NCBI GenBank assembly: GCA_045604025.1
Contig: JAZUNG010000160.1
Location: 1 to 11,104, forward strand
Reading direction: 5' to 3'
Source: RGIG5612 sp045604025
GTDB taxonomy: Bacteria; Bacillota; Clostridia; Lachnospirales; Lachnospiraceae
DNA: 11,104 bases
Shown here: one piece after another, positions 1 to 6,386 of the stretch
Layout: each line of letters begins with the position of its first letter
Numbering within the stretch: the first letter of the stretch is position 1
Notes under the pieces: generated by a model
What the model was told of the DNA's origin: nothing
Databases searched by the model: none
What the model saw: only the letters and a program-made list of their open reading frames with translations
Translations under genes and position numbers: made by a program

Positions 1-405
1 TATCGTCCGCCCATCGATCTGGATACATTCCTGGGTGATCTGACACTGGCCAAACTCAAACAGATATTCGACGACGTGATGGCCAGGAGCAGTGAAAAGG
101 TCAATGAGAGAGCCATCGGATACGGTACTGTTCAGAGGGAAGAAGTCAAGATATCTGACCGGATCGAATATATCAGGACCAGCGTCAGGAAAAAGGGCAG
201 CTTCAGTTTCAGAAAACTGGTTGAATCACAGTATACCAAGATGAATGTCATCGTAACATTCATGGCGATCCTCGAACTGATGAAGGCCGGCGAGATCAAA
301 GCCGTGCAGAGTAGTCTGGGCGATGATATCATCATTACAGCACCTGACGAAAACGAAGAAACCGTAACAGAACCGACCGAAGAGGTAGAAGATGCAGAAG
401 AATGA
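1..405 (+). CDS. scpA: Segregation and condensation protein A, 3' part
   Basis: The reading frame is open from the first base of the window, so the N-terminal part of the protein lies upstream; 134 codons are visible of a family that is usually about 250 residues. ScpA is the kleisin subunit that bridges the SMC head domains and binds ScpB in the chromosome-condensation complex. The visible part fits the kleisin C-terminal region: a linker, then a winged-helix-like stretch (RIEYIRTSVRKKGSFSFRKL, then a VIVTFMAILELMKAGEI segment) that in ScpA contacts the SMC ATPase cap. It ends in an acidic tail rich in Glu and Thr. The gene overlaps scpB by 14 nt (392-405), which suggests translational coupling. 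The identification rests on the C-terminal pattern together with the scpB neighbour. Confidence 0.9.
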   Translation, partial: YRPPIDLDTFLGDLTLAKLKQIFDDVMARSSEKVNERAIGYGTVQREEVKISDRIEYIRTSVRKKGSFSFRKLVESQYTKMNVIVTFMAILELMKAGEIKAVQSSLGDDIIITAPDENEETVTEPTEEVEDAEE

Positions 406-1063
406 ATTAAAACCGATCATAGAAGCCGTACTGTTCTCCATGGGTGAAGCAGTTCCTCTGAAGACATTTGCGCAGGCACTGGACACTCCTGAAAAGGAGA
501 TAAAGGAAGCGATAGACGAGATGATGGCAGAGTATGAATCGGATGAGAGAGGCATTGAGATCATTGAACTGGATGGCTGCTATCAGATGTGCACCAAGGA
601 AAATGCATATGAGTATCTGATCAAGATCGTACAGGTGCCCAGAAACTACCGTCTGACAGATGTCCAGCTCGAGACCCTGTCGATCATTGCATACAAGCAG
701 CCGGTTACCAAGGCTGAGATAGAGAAGATCAGAGGGGTTTCTTCTGACCATGCAGTCAACAGACTGCTGGAGGCGGGACTGATAGAAGAATGCGGCAGGC
801 TGGATACACCCGGACGACCCATGATCTTCGCTACGACCAGAGAATTCTTAAGAAGGTTCGGACTGTCCAGTACTGAGGCTCTTCCTGATATTGACTCGGA
901 ACAGGTTGAGACATTCAAGATAGAAGCTGAAGAAGAGATAGGCTACAAAGAAGATGCGGAAAATGCTGAAGAGAGCATGATCATCAATACCGATGACAGC
1001 CAGGAGTATGATGACGATCCGTTTGCGCCAATAGAAGATGAAGATATTCAGGCTCAGGAGTAG
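392..1063 (+). CDS. scpB: Segregation and condensation protein B
   Basis: ScpB dimers bind the ScpA kleisin and help SMC organise and segregate the chromosome. The 223-residue product has the two winged-helix domains of the family: the first at about residues 5-80 (KPIIEAVLFSMGEAVPL start), the second at about 85-160. The second carries the conserved run YRLTDVQLETLSIIAYKQPV (86-105), the VNRLLEAGLI helix (122-131), and the GRLDTPGRP signature (135-143). Residues from about 165 to the end form a Glu/Asp-rich, probably disordered tail. The ATG at 392 is preceded by AGAGG (381-385) at good spacing inside the end of scpA. Length is slightly above the usual 180-200 residues because of the acidic tail. 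Confidence 0.95.
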   Translation: MQKNELKPIIEAVLFSMGEAVPLKTFAQALDTPEKEIKEAIDEMMAEYESDERGIEIIELDGCYQMCTKENAYEYLIKIVQVPRNYRLTDVQLETLSIIAYKQPVTKAEIEKIRGVSSDHAVNRLLEAGLIEECGRLDTPGRPMIFATTREFLRRFGLSSTEALPDIDSEQVETFKIEAEEEIGYKEDAENAEESMIINTDDSQEYDDDPFAPIEDEDIQAQE

Positions 1064-1074
1064 GGCTTTCTGAT

Positions 1075-2949
1075 ATGAAACGTGTCACTGTTATAGGCGG
1101 GGGACCTGCGGGAATGATGGCTGCGATCAGTGCGGCCCAGGCAGGAGCACAGGTCACTTTGCTGGAAAAAAACGAAAAGCTTGGAAAGAAACTGTATATC
1201 ACAGGAAAAGGCCGCTGTAATCTGACCAACAGATGTGACAGCGCTGATTTTTTTGACAATATAGTTACCAACCGCAAGTTCATGTACAGTGCATTTTATT
1301 CGTTTACCAACGAGGATACTTGGAACTTTTTTGAAGAGCATGGGCTGAAGCTGAAGGAAGAACGAGGCAAGAGAGTGTTCCCTGAATCGGACCATTCATC
1401 AGACGTGATCAGGACGCTGGAGAGGGCTCTGAAGCAGGCCGGCGTAAGTGTGCAGCTGAAGACCGAGGTAAAGAGCCTGGATGAGCTGAATACAGACGCA
1501 GTGGTCATCGCAACAGGCGGACTGTCCTACGCATCCACCGGTTCGACCGGTGATGGCTATAGATTCGCTGAGAGCCTGGGTCATACCGTTACAGAGTGCA
1601 GGCCTGCGCTCTGTCCGATCAGGCTGAAAGAATCATATATTAGAGAACTGGAGGGTCTGTCTCTTCGGAACATAGAGGTCCGGATAACCAGGGAGTCAGG
1701 AAAGGAGCTGTACAGCGACTTCGGAGAGATGCTGTTCACTTCGCATGGCGTGAGCGGGCCGGTGATACTGTCTGCTTCCAGTGTGATCGGAAAATGGCTG
1801 GACAAGGGAGAGCAGCTGATACTTACACTTGACCTCAAGCCTGCCCTGGATGAAAAACAGCTGGATGCGCGGGTGCTCAGGGACTTTGCGAAAGTGCAGA
1901 ACAGAAACTTCAAAAACTCACTCGGTAAGCTCCTCCCTGCCAAGCTGATACCACAGATCATCAGGCTGTCGGGAATAGATGAATACAAAAAGGTAAACGA
2001 GGTCACAAAGGAAGAAAGAACGCGTCTGGTACGCCTTCTGAAATGCATGGAGTTTGAGATTGAAGGCTCTGAAGGCTTCAATCAGGCCGTGATCACTCAG
2101 GGAGGAGTGTCCGTAAAGGATATAGATCCTTCCACCATGAGATCGAAACTTGCAGATAATGTATATTTTGCCGGAGAGGTGCTGGATGTGGATGCATTTA
2201 CGGGAGGATTCAATATCCAGATCGCACTTTCCACCGGATGGCTGGCAGGTCAGTCTGCTGCCATAGACGATAAAAAGGAGCATAATATGAAACAGATAGC
2301 TATCGACGGACCTGCAGGAGCAGGAAAGAGTACAGCAGCCAAGGAAGTTGCTAAGAAAATGAACCTGATGTATGTGGACACAGGCGCCATGTACAGAGTT
2401 ATAGGCATGGCATGCCTGGAAAGAGGTATAGATGTCAATGACGAGACCAGCGTGAGCGAGTGCTGCCGCAATGCAGACATCGATATCAGATATATCGACG
2501 GAGTTCAGCATATGTATCTGGAAGGCCGTGACGTCAGCACGGATATCCGCAGAGAAGAGGTCGGAAAGGCGGCTTCTGACGTATCAAGATTTCAGGCTGT
2601 AAGGGAGAGGCTTGTTGCCATGCAGCAGGATCTTGGAAACAGATATGACGTGATCATGGACGGCAGAGATATAGGTACCAAGGTCCTGACCGGAGCCGAT
2701 CTCAAAATATATCTGACAGCATCTGTTGACTGCAGGGCACAGAGACGTTTTGACGAGCTGACAGCCAAGGGCGAGAAATGCGATTACGAAGAGATCAAGA
2801 AGGATATCGAACAGCGTGACTACAATGATATGCACCGTGCGATCTCTCCTCTGTGCAAGGCTGATGATGCCATAGAGCTGGACACTTCTGATATGAACAT
2901 CGAGGAAGTGACAGAAGCCATCATTTCTCTTTACGACAGGCGTTCGTAA
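1075..2949 (+). CDS. Fusion of a YhiN/HI0933-family flavoprotein with cytidylate kinase
   Basis: One uninterrupted 624-codon frame encodes two normally separate proteins. Residues 1-396 are an HI0933/YhiN/BaiN-type FAD protein: the dinucleotide-binding GGGPAGMMAA (8-17), the family GKGRCNLTN stretch (44-52), ATGG (146-149), TGSTGDG (155-161), and the C-terminal FAGEVLDVDAFTGGFNIQIA (365-384). Relatives include a bile-acid ring reductase, but most have no assigned substrate, so I name only the family. Residues 405-624 are a full-length (220 aa) cytidylate kinase, which phosphorylates CMP and dCMP: P-loop GPAGAGKST (412-420), YVDTGAMYR (433-441), GRDIGT (530-535), and the QRDYND...SPL segment (580-592). 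Only about eight polar residues separate them. The frame starts 11 nt after scpB, with AGGAG at 1056-1060. Adjacent but separate versions of these genes are common in Clostridia; here no stop codon divides them. Confidence 0.9.
   Translation: MKRVTVIGGGPAGMMAAISAAQAGAQVTLLEKNEKLGKKLYITGKGRCNLTNRCDSADFFDNIVTNRKFMYSAFYSFTNEDTWNFFEEHGLKLKEERGKRVFPESDHSSDVIRTLERALKQAGVSVQLKTEVKSLDELNTDAVVIATGGLSYASTGSTGDGYRFAESLGHTVTECRPALCPIRLKESYIRELEGLSLRNIEVRITRESGKELYSDFGEMLFTSHGVSGPVILSASSVIGKWLDKGEQLILTLDLKPALDEKQLDARVLRDFAKVQNRNFKNSLGKLLPAKLIPQIIRLSGIDEYKKVNEVTKEERTRLVRLLKCMEFEIEGSEGFNQAVITQGGVSVKDIDPSTMRSKLADNVYFAGEVLDVDAFTGGFNIQIALSTGWLAGQSAAIDDKKEHNMKQIAIDGPAGAGKSTAAKEVAKKMNLMYVDTGAMYRVIGMACLERGIDVNDETSVSECCRNADIDIRYIDGVQHMYLEGRDVSTDIRREEVGKAASDVSRFQAVRERLVAMQQDLGNRYDVIMDGRDIGTKVLTGADLKIYLTASVDCRAQRRFDELTAKGEKCDYEEIKKDIEQRDYNDMHRAISPLCKADDAIELDTSDMNIEEVTEAIISLYDRRS
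2275..2289 (+). promoter_or_regulatory. Internal ribosome binding site and start at the flavoprotein/Cmk joint
   Basis: AAGGAG at 2275-2280 lies six bases before an in-frame ATG at 2287, which is exactly where free Cmk proteins begin (MKQIAIDGPAGAGKST). Spacing and sequence are as good as those of the stand-alone genes in this window. It is probably the ancestral cmk start, kept after the upstream stop codon was lost. It would allow a 220-residue kinase to be made in addition to the fusion. What is seen is the site; that it is used is inference. Confidence 0.6.
2287..2949 (+). other. cmk: Cytidylate kinase domain, possibly also a separate product
   Basis: This is the CMP/dCMP kinase part of the fusion, 220 residues from its internal ATG, the usual length for a stand-alone bacterial Cmk. 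All expected elements are present: the P-loop, the NMP-binding DTGAMYR segment, the GRDIGT motif, the Arg-rich lid (RAQRRFDEL), and the QRDYND...SPL end. It therefore looks catalytically intact. The reaction recycles CMP/dCMP to the diphosphates for RNA, DNA and CDP-lipid synthesis. No second cmk copy is visible in this window. Confidence 0.85.
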
Positions 2950-2970
2950 AGCCGGCATTTTTCGGCTTTA
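2947..2970 (+). terminator. Hairpin at the cmk stop codon, possible weak terminator
   Basis: TAAAGCCG (2947-2954) and CGGCTTTA (2963-2970) form a perfect 8-bp stem with an 8-nt loop (GCATTTTT). The stop codon of the fusion gene is the first arm's TAA. The usual U-run after the stem is absent (TTGGATCAAT follows), so strong termination is doubtful. A second weak dyad, TTATTG/CAATAA (2968-2973/2977-2982), overlaps its 3' arm and would compete with it. It may act as an attenuator or as a 3'-end stabiliser instead. Confidence 0.4.
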
Positions 2971-2993
2971 TTGGATCAATAACATTTTAAAGA

Positions 2994-3071
2994 CAGTGTG
3001 CAGGAGAGAAAACATCTCCGAGCCGATTTTTGATTATGAGGCGAGGAGATCGTTTTTCTCCGGCACACCTG
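2994..3071 (+). promoter_or_regulatory. Long imperfect hairpin in the leader of ispH
   Basis: The gap between cmk and ispH folds on paper into one long hairpin. CA/TG (2994-2995/3070-3071) and GTGTGC/GCACAC (2996-3001/3063-3068) form the base. An A-G mismatch follows, then GGAGAGAAA pairs with TTTTTCTCC (3003-3011/3053-3061). ATCTCC/GGAGAT (3014-3019/3045-3050) is next, then facing GA/GA mismatches, then GCC/GGC (3022-3024/3040-3042). The loop is 15 nt. That is about 27 base pairs with small bulges, ending 13 nt before the ispH ATG. The arms GGAGA/TCTCC occur twice each (3003, 3015, 3045, 3057), so two smaller local hairpins are an alternative fold. It could be a cis-regulatory RNA, an RNase III processing site, or a copy of a dispersed repeat. 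I do not recognise it as a named family. Confidence 0.55.
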
Positions 3072-3084
3072 CTATGAAAAAGAT

Positions 3085-3948
3085 ATGGAAGTAATCTTAG
3101 CGAAAAATGCCGGCTTCTGCTTCGGTGTCAAAAGAGCAGTTGACCAGGTATATGAGCAGATCGAACTGAATAATGGCAGAAGAAAGATCTGCACCTTTGG
3201 TCCTATCATCCATAACAGAGAAGTGGTGGAGGACCTGCGTTCCAAAGGTGTGGAAGTGATTGAGAATGCTGTCGAGATCCCTGAGCTGAAAGGGCAGATA
3301 ATGATCATCCGTCCACATGGCGTTCCCAAGGAGATATATGACCTTGCAGAGGCAAATGATGTGGAGATCATTGATGCCACATGTCCTTTTGTAAGAAAAA
3401 TACATAACATCGTTGCCGAGAAGGGAAAAGAGGGCTTTCATGTGGTGATTGCAGGGGATGCCACACACCCCGAAGTAGAGGGTATAGTCAGTTGGTGCAC
3501 AGGCCCATTTACAGTGGTCAATACAGAGGAAGAAGTCCGCTCTTTTACGGCAGATCCGGGTCAGGATATAGTTGTTGTAGCACAGACAACTTTTAATGCT
3601 CAAAAATTTAAACATTTTGTTGAAATATTAAAAGAAAAAGGGTATGATACGAATGTTATAAATACGATCTGCAATGCTACGGCTATCAGGCAAAGTGAAG
3701 CCGCAGAGATTTCCATGCGGGCAGATAAAATGCTGGTCATAGGAGATCCGAGGAGTTCCAATACCCGAAAGCTGTACGAGTTATGCAGGTCGAATTGTAA
3801 TGATACTTACCATATACAGACAGTGAAAGATTTGTCATCTGCAGATCTGCGCTCAGGAACATGCGTAGGTATTACCGCAGGGGCATCCACCCCACATTAT
3901 TTAATCCAGGAGGTTTTATTTTATGTCAGAGGAAATCATTTTCAATGA
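3085..3948 (+). CDS. ispH: 4-hydroxy-3-methylbut-2-enyl diphosphate reductase
   Basis: IspH (LytB) is a cytosolic iron-sulfur enzyme that makes IPP and DMAPP from HMBPP in the last step of the MEP isoprenoid pathway. The 287-residue product has all expected residues: cluster cysteines C12, C100 and C196; substrate-pocket H43, H78 and H128; the catalytic glutamate in THPE (E130); T168-T169; SSN (224-226); and S268 in GASTP. The start MEVILAKNAGFCFGVKRA is typical, although no good Shine-Dalgarno precedes it (GAAAAAGAT only). The last 26 nt overlap rpsA in another frame, ending LFYVRGNHFQ, which reads as extra sequence forced by the rpsA start. In many Clostridia the two are fused. A stretch at about 3590-3665 is clearly AT-richer than the rest and contains a promoter-like site. 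Confidence 0.95.
   Translation: MEVILAKNAGFCFGVKRAVDQVYEQIELNNGRRKICTFGPIIHNREVVEDLRSKGVEVIENAVEIPELKGQIMIIRPHGVPKEIYDLAEANDVEIIDATCPFVRKIHNIVAEKGKEGFHVVIAGDATHPEVEGIVSWCTGPFTVVNTEEEVRSFTADPGQDIVVVAQTTFNAQKFKHFVEILKEKGYDTNVINTICNATAIRQSEAAEISMRADKMLVIGDPRSSNTRKLYELCRSNCNDTYHIQTVKDLSSADLRSGTCVGITAGASTPHYLIQEVLFYVRGNHFQ
3620..3648 (+). promoter_or_regulatory. Candidate sigma-A promoter for rpsA inside ispH
   Basis: TTGAAA (3620-3625) and TATGAT (3643-3648) are separated by exactly 17 bp; each hexamer matches its consensus at five of six positions. An A/T-rich stretch (about 3600-3620) resembling an UP element lies just upstream. The site sits inside ispH codons, in the one part of that gene whose composition turns strongly AT-rich. 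Transcription from about 3655 would give rpsA a leader of roughly 270 nt and let the ribosomal gene be expressed above ispH. It is seen in sequence only; activity is inferred. Confidence 0.5.
3908..3914 (+). promoter_or_regulatory. Consensus Shine-Dalgarno of rpsA, inside ispH
   Basis: AGGAGGT lies nine bases before the rpsA ATG (from GGAGG to the ATG) and is the most perfect ribosome binding site in the window. It is embedded in the Gln-Glu-Val codons near the end of ispH. It fixes the rpsA start at 3923 and shows that the S1 protein is started independently rather than by read-through from IspH. Confidence 0.85.
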
Positions 3949-5287
3949 CCAGATGATCGACGAGTCATCTAAACCAATTCAGCAGGGGGAGATTGTAGAA
4001 GGCACTGTCTTAGAAGTAAGTCCGGAACGCATCGTAGTAAATGTACATCACAAATACGATGGTATCGTAACTAAGGAAGAGTATTCAAACGATCCTAACG
4101 TTGATCTGGTGACTGCAGTAACACCCGGCCAGACACTCGAGTTCAAGGTTCTCAGAGTACAGGACAGCGAGGTTCAGCTTTCTTTTAAGCGTATCGGCGA
4201 AGAGAAGGCTAACAAGAGAGTTGAGGAAGCATTCGAGAACAAGGAAGTACTGACTGTAAAGGTTGAGAAGGTAACATCAGGCGGACTTATTACTTCATTT
4301 GAAGGTGCCAAGATCTTTGTTCCTGCCAGCCTTGTGTCAGATGTGTTCGAGAAGGACCTGTCCAAGTACATGGATCAGGAGATCGATATCATCGTTACCG
4401 AATATAACCCCAGAAAGAGAAGAGTTATCGGTAACAGAAGAAAGCTGGTTCAGGCTACCAAGGCTGAGCGTGCAAAGCAACTGCTTGAGGAACTTCAGGT
4501 TGGAGACGTTATCGAAGGTACAGTCAAGTCCATCACCAATTTCGGCGCTTTCGTTGACTTAGGTGGTGTAGACGGTCTGCTTCATATCTCTGAGATGAGC
4601 TGGGGAAGAGTTGATCAGCCGAAGTCTGTTGTCAGCATCGGTGATCAGATCAGAGTATTCATCAAGAACATTGAGAACGGCAAGATCGCTCTCAGCTGCA
4701 AGTTCCCTGACACCAATCCCTGGAAGCTTGCAAAAGAGAAATATGTTCCCGGAACCATCGTTACTGGCAAGGTTGCAAGAATGGCTGATTTCGGCGCATT
4801 TATCGAGCTGGAGCCCGGAATTGATGCACTCCTTCATGTTTCTCAGATCTCCAAGAAGAGAGTTAAGAAGCCTGCAGATGTCCTGACTATAGGTCAGGTT
4901 ATCGACACCAAGGTCGTTGATTTCAAGGAAGAGGAGAAGAAGATCTCCCTCAGCAGAAAAGATTTCGACGATGATCTGGTTCCCGATGAGCCTGTAGCTG
5001 AAGCAGCTGAGGAGGCTGCAGAGAAGGCTGAAGAAGTTGCAGAAGAGGCAGCATTGGTTGCAGAAGAAGCAGCTGAGGTTGCTGAGACTGTAGCAGAAGA
5101 AGTTGAAGCTGCAGAAGTTGCTGCTGAGGAAGCAGTTGGAGAAGCTGCAGAAGAGGCAGCGGCAGAGGCCAAGGAAGAAGTTCTTGAGAAGGCTGAAGAA
5201 GCAGTAGAAGATGCTGCTGAGGCTGTAAAAGAGATCGCTGAGGAAGCTGCAGAGGTGGCTGAGGCTGCAGAGGAAGCTGCAGAGTAA
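3923..5287 (+). CDS. rpsA: Ribosomal protein S1 homologue with four S1 domains and an Ala/Glu-rich tail
   Basis: S1-type proteins bind mRNA through repeated OB-fold S1 domains. In Firmicutes they are shorter than the six-domain E. coli protein, and their ribosomal role is less certain. Four domains are visible at about residues 20-91, 106-175, 192-261 and 275-346. Domains 3 and 4 are canonical (TNFGAFVDLGGVDGLLHISE; ADFGAFIELEPGIDALLHVS); domain 2 is more diverged. Residues 358-454 are almost entirely Ala, Glu and Val with a few Lys and Asp, a predicted long acidic helix. Codon use leans to a narrow set (AAG, GTT, ATC, GCA/GCT), as expected for high expression. The gene overlaps ispH by 26 nt in a different frame, has a strong Shine-Dalgarno, and may have its own promoter within ispH. 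Confidence 0.92.
   Translation: MSEEIIFNDQMIDESSKPIQQGEIVEGTVLEVSPERIVVNVHHKYDGIVTKEEYSNDPNVDLVTAVTPGQTLEFKVLRVQDSEVQLSFKRIGEEKANKRVEEAFENKEVLTVKVEKVTSGGLITSFEGAKIFVPASLVSDVFEKDLSKYMDQEIDIIVTEYNPRKRRVIGNRRKLVQATKAERAKQLLEELQVGDVIEGTVKSITNFGAFVDLGGVDGLLHISEMSWGRVDQPKSVVSIGDQIRVFIKNIENGKIALSCKFPDTNPWKLAKEKYVPGTIVTGKVARMADFGAFIELEPGIDALLHVSQISKKRVKKPADVLTIGQVIDTKVVDFKEEEKKISLSRKDFDDDLVPDEPVAEAAEEAAEKAEEVAEEAALVAEEAAEVAETVAEEVEAAEVAAEEAVGEAAEEAAAEAKEEVLEKAEEAVEDAAEAVKEIAEEAAEVAEAAEEAAE
4994..5284 (+). repeat. Degenerate Ala/Glu repeat tract encoding the S1 tail
   Basis: About 97 codons encode variations on AEEAAEV and AEEVAEEA with a loose seven-residue spacing, without proline or aromatic residues and with a single glycine. 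The DNA is correspondingly repetitive, with many GCTGCAGA and GAAGAAG units. The 15-mer GAGGAAGCTGCAGAG occurs twice, 30 bp apart (5240-5254 and 5270-5284). The tract could change length by slippage or recombination, and could be misassembled in short-read data. Confidence 0.8.
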
Positions 5288-5306
5288 ACTGCCCATCAGT
5301 TGTCAA

Positions 5307-5894
5307 ATGAGAGTTATTGCAGGAAAAGCCCGGAGGTTGCCTTTAAAGACAACCCCCGGACTTGACACAAGACCGACCATAGACAAGATCAAAGAGACAT
5401 TGTTCAACATTCTCAGCCCTTATGTACAGGGCTCTTGTTTTCTTGATCTGTATTGTGGCAGCGGAAGTATCGGAATAGAGGCATTGAGTAGAGGCGCTGT
5501 AAAATGCGCTTTTGTTGATAATAGCCGTGATGCTATCCGTGTGGTGAAGGAGAATCTGGCCTTTACCAGACTGGCTGATGACGCTGTGATATTGCAGAAG
5601 AACGCCATCAGTGCCATAAATGAGCTGTCTATCCGGAAGTTTATGTTTGATATCGTATATATCGATCCGCCGTATTTTGAGGGGCTTGAGCGGGATACAT
5701 TGATGGCCCTGGGTTCTTCAGGGATCATAAACGAGGAAACGATCGTAATACTGGAAGCAGACAAATACAACGACCTGGAATTTATTGATGAAACTGCTTT
5801 CGAGATCACAAGAGAGAAAAAATATAAAACCAACAGACACTATTTCCTGAGACTTAAAGGAAACAGTTCTGAAGAGAAAGAACAGGACGAATGA
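5307..5894 (+). CDS. rsmD: 16S rRNA (guanine-N2) methyltransferase RsmD
   Basis: RsmD methylates G966 (E. coli numbering) of 16S rRNA in the 30S subunit using S-adenosylmethionine. The 195-residue product has the typical start MRVIAGKARRLPLKT, then TRPTIDKIKETLFNIL (21-36). The SAM-binding motif I is FLDLYCGSGSIGIEALSRG (45-63), and the amino-methyltransferase catalytic motif is DPPY (120-123). A short charged tail (SSEEKEQDE) follows the fold. It begins 19 nt after rpsA without a clear Shine-Dalgarno, so it may rely on coupling to the upstream gene. Its stop overlaps the start of coaD as ATGA (5891-5894), a pairing common in Firmicutes. Length and motifs match the family. Confidence 0.93.
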   Translation: MRVIAGKARRLPLKTTPGLDTRPTIDKIKETLFNILSPYVQGSCFLDLYCGSGSIGIEALSRGAVKCAFVDNSRDAIRVVKENLAFTRLADDAVILQKNAISAINELSIRKFMFDIVYIDPPYFEGLERDTLMALGSSGIINEETIVILEADKYNDLEFIDETAFEITREKKYKTNRHYFLRLKGNSSEEKEQDE

Positions 5895-6382
5895 AAAAGG
5901 CTATATATCCCGGAACGTTTGATCCGATAACATATGGTCATTTGGATGTTATCAAAAGAGCTGCTGCCATAGCTGATGAACTGATAGTCGGTGTTTTGAA
6001 GAACAGCAGCAAATCACCTATGTTCTCCATTCCCGAGAGAGTGGAGATGATCGAGGAATCTGTAAAGGACATTCCCAATGTGAGTGTCAGGACATTTGAA
6101 GGCCTGCTGGTGGACTTTGCGCTGCAGGAAGATGCGTTTATCGTCAGAGGTCTGCGTGCGGTCACAGACTTTGAGTACGAGTTGCAGATGTCACAGGCGA
6201 ACAGGACCATAGCACCTGAGGTTGATACAGTATTTATCGCAGCTTCACTTGAGTATGCATACCTCAGTTCCAGTATTGTCAGAGAGGTTGCGTCATATCA
6301 AAGAGATATTTCAGCTTTTGTCCCCGAACACGTCAGGATAAAAGTTATGGAAAAAATAAAATCAAGATCTGATCGGAGTTAA
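5891..6382 (+). CDS. coaD: Phosphopantetheine adenylyltransferase
   Basis: CoaD transfers AMP from ATP to 4'-phosphopantetheine, the penultimate step of coenzyme A synthesis in the cytosol. The 163 residues match the family length. Visible motifs are YPGTFDPITYGHLDVIKRA (6-24), containing the nucleotidyltransferase T-x-G-H signature with H18; VRGLRAVTDFEYELQM (85-100) with substrate-binding arginines; and YLSSSIVREVA (124-134), the ISSS-x-VRE motif that binds ATP. The Asn usual in TNGH is Tyr here (TYGH), a mild variant. Its ATG overlaps the rsmD stop, so the two are probably translationally coupled. Confidence 0.96.
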   Translation: MKKAIYPGTFDPITYGHLDVIKRAAAIADELIVGVLKNSSKSPMFSIPERVEMIEESVKDIPNVSVRTFEGLLVDFALQEDAFIVRGLRAVTDFEYELQMSQANRTIAPEVDTVFIAASLEYAYLSSSIVREVASYQRDISAFVPEHVRIKVMEKIKSRSDRS

Positions 6383-6386
6383 GATT

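Noticed and set aside
1536..1552. CACCGGT/ACCGGTG inverted repeat in the flavoprotein gene
   Set aside because: It encodes the conserved STGSTGDG motif, where repeated Ser-Thr-Gly codons generate symmetry by themselves.
3074..3094. Mini-ORF of six codons (MKKIWK) overlapping the ispH start, a possible leader peptide
   Set aside because: There is no Shine-Dalgarno before it, and such short frames arise easily in A-rich sequence. There is no codon pattern suggesting attenuation.
3911..3948. Programmed frameshift from ispH into rpsA at the T-rich overlap
   Set aside because: Entering the rpsA frame needs a +1 (or -2) shift, no matching slippery heptamer for -1 exists, and rpsA has its own perfect Shine-Dalgarno and ATG.
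5362..5390. Perfect TTGACA inside rsmD as a promoter -35 box
   Set aside because: At 16-18 bp downstream there is no TATAAT-like sequence (AAGATC and neighbours), so it is probably a chance hexamer.
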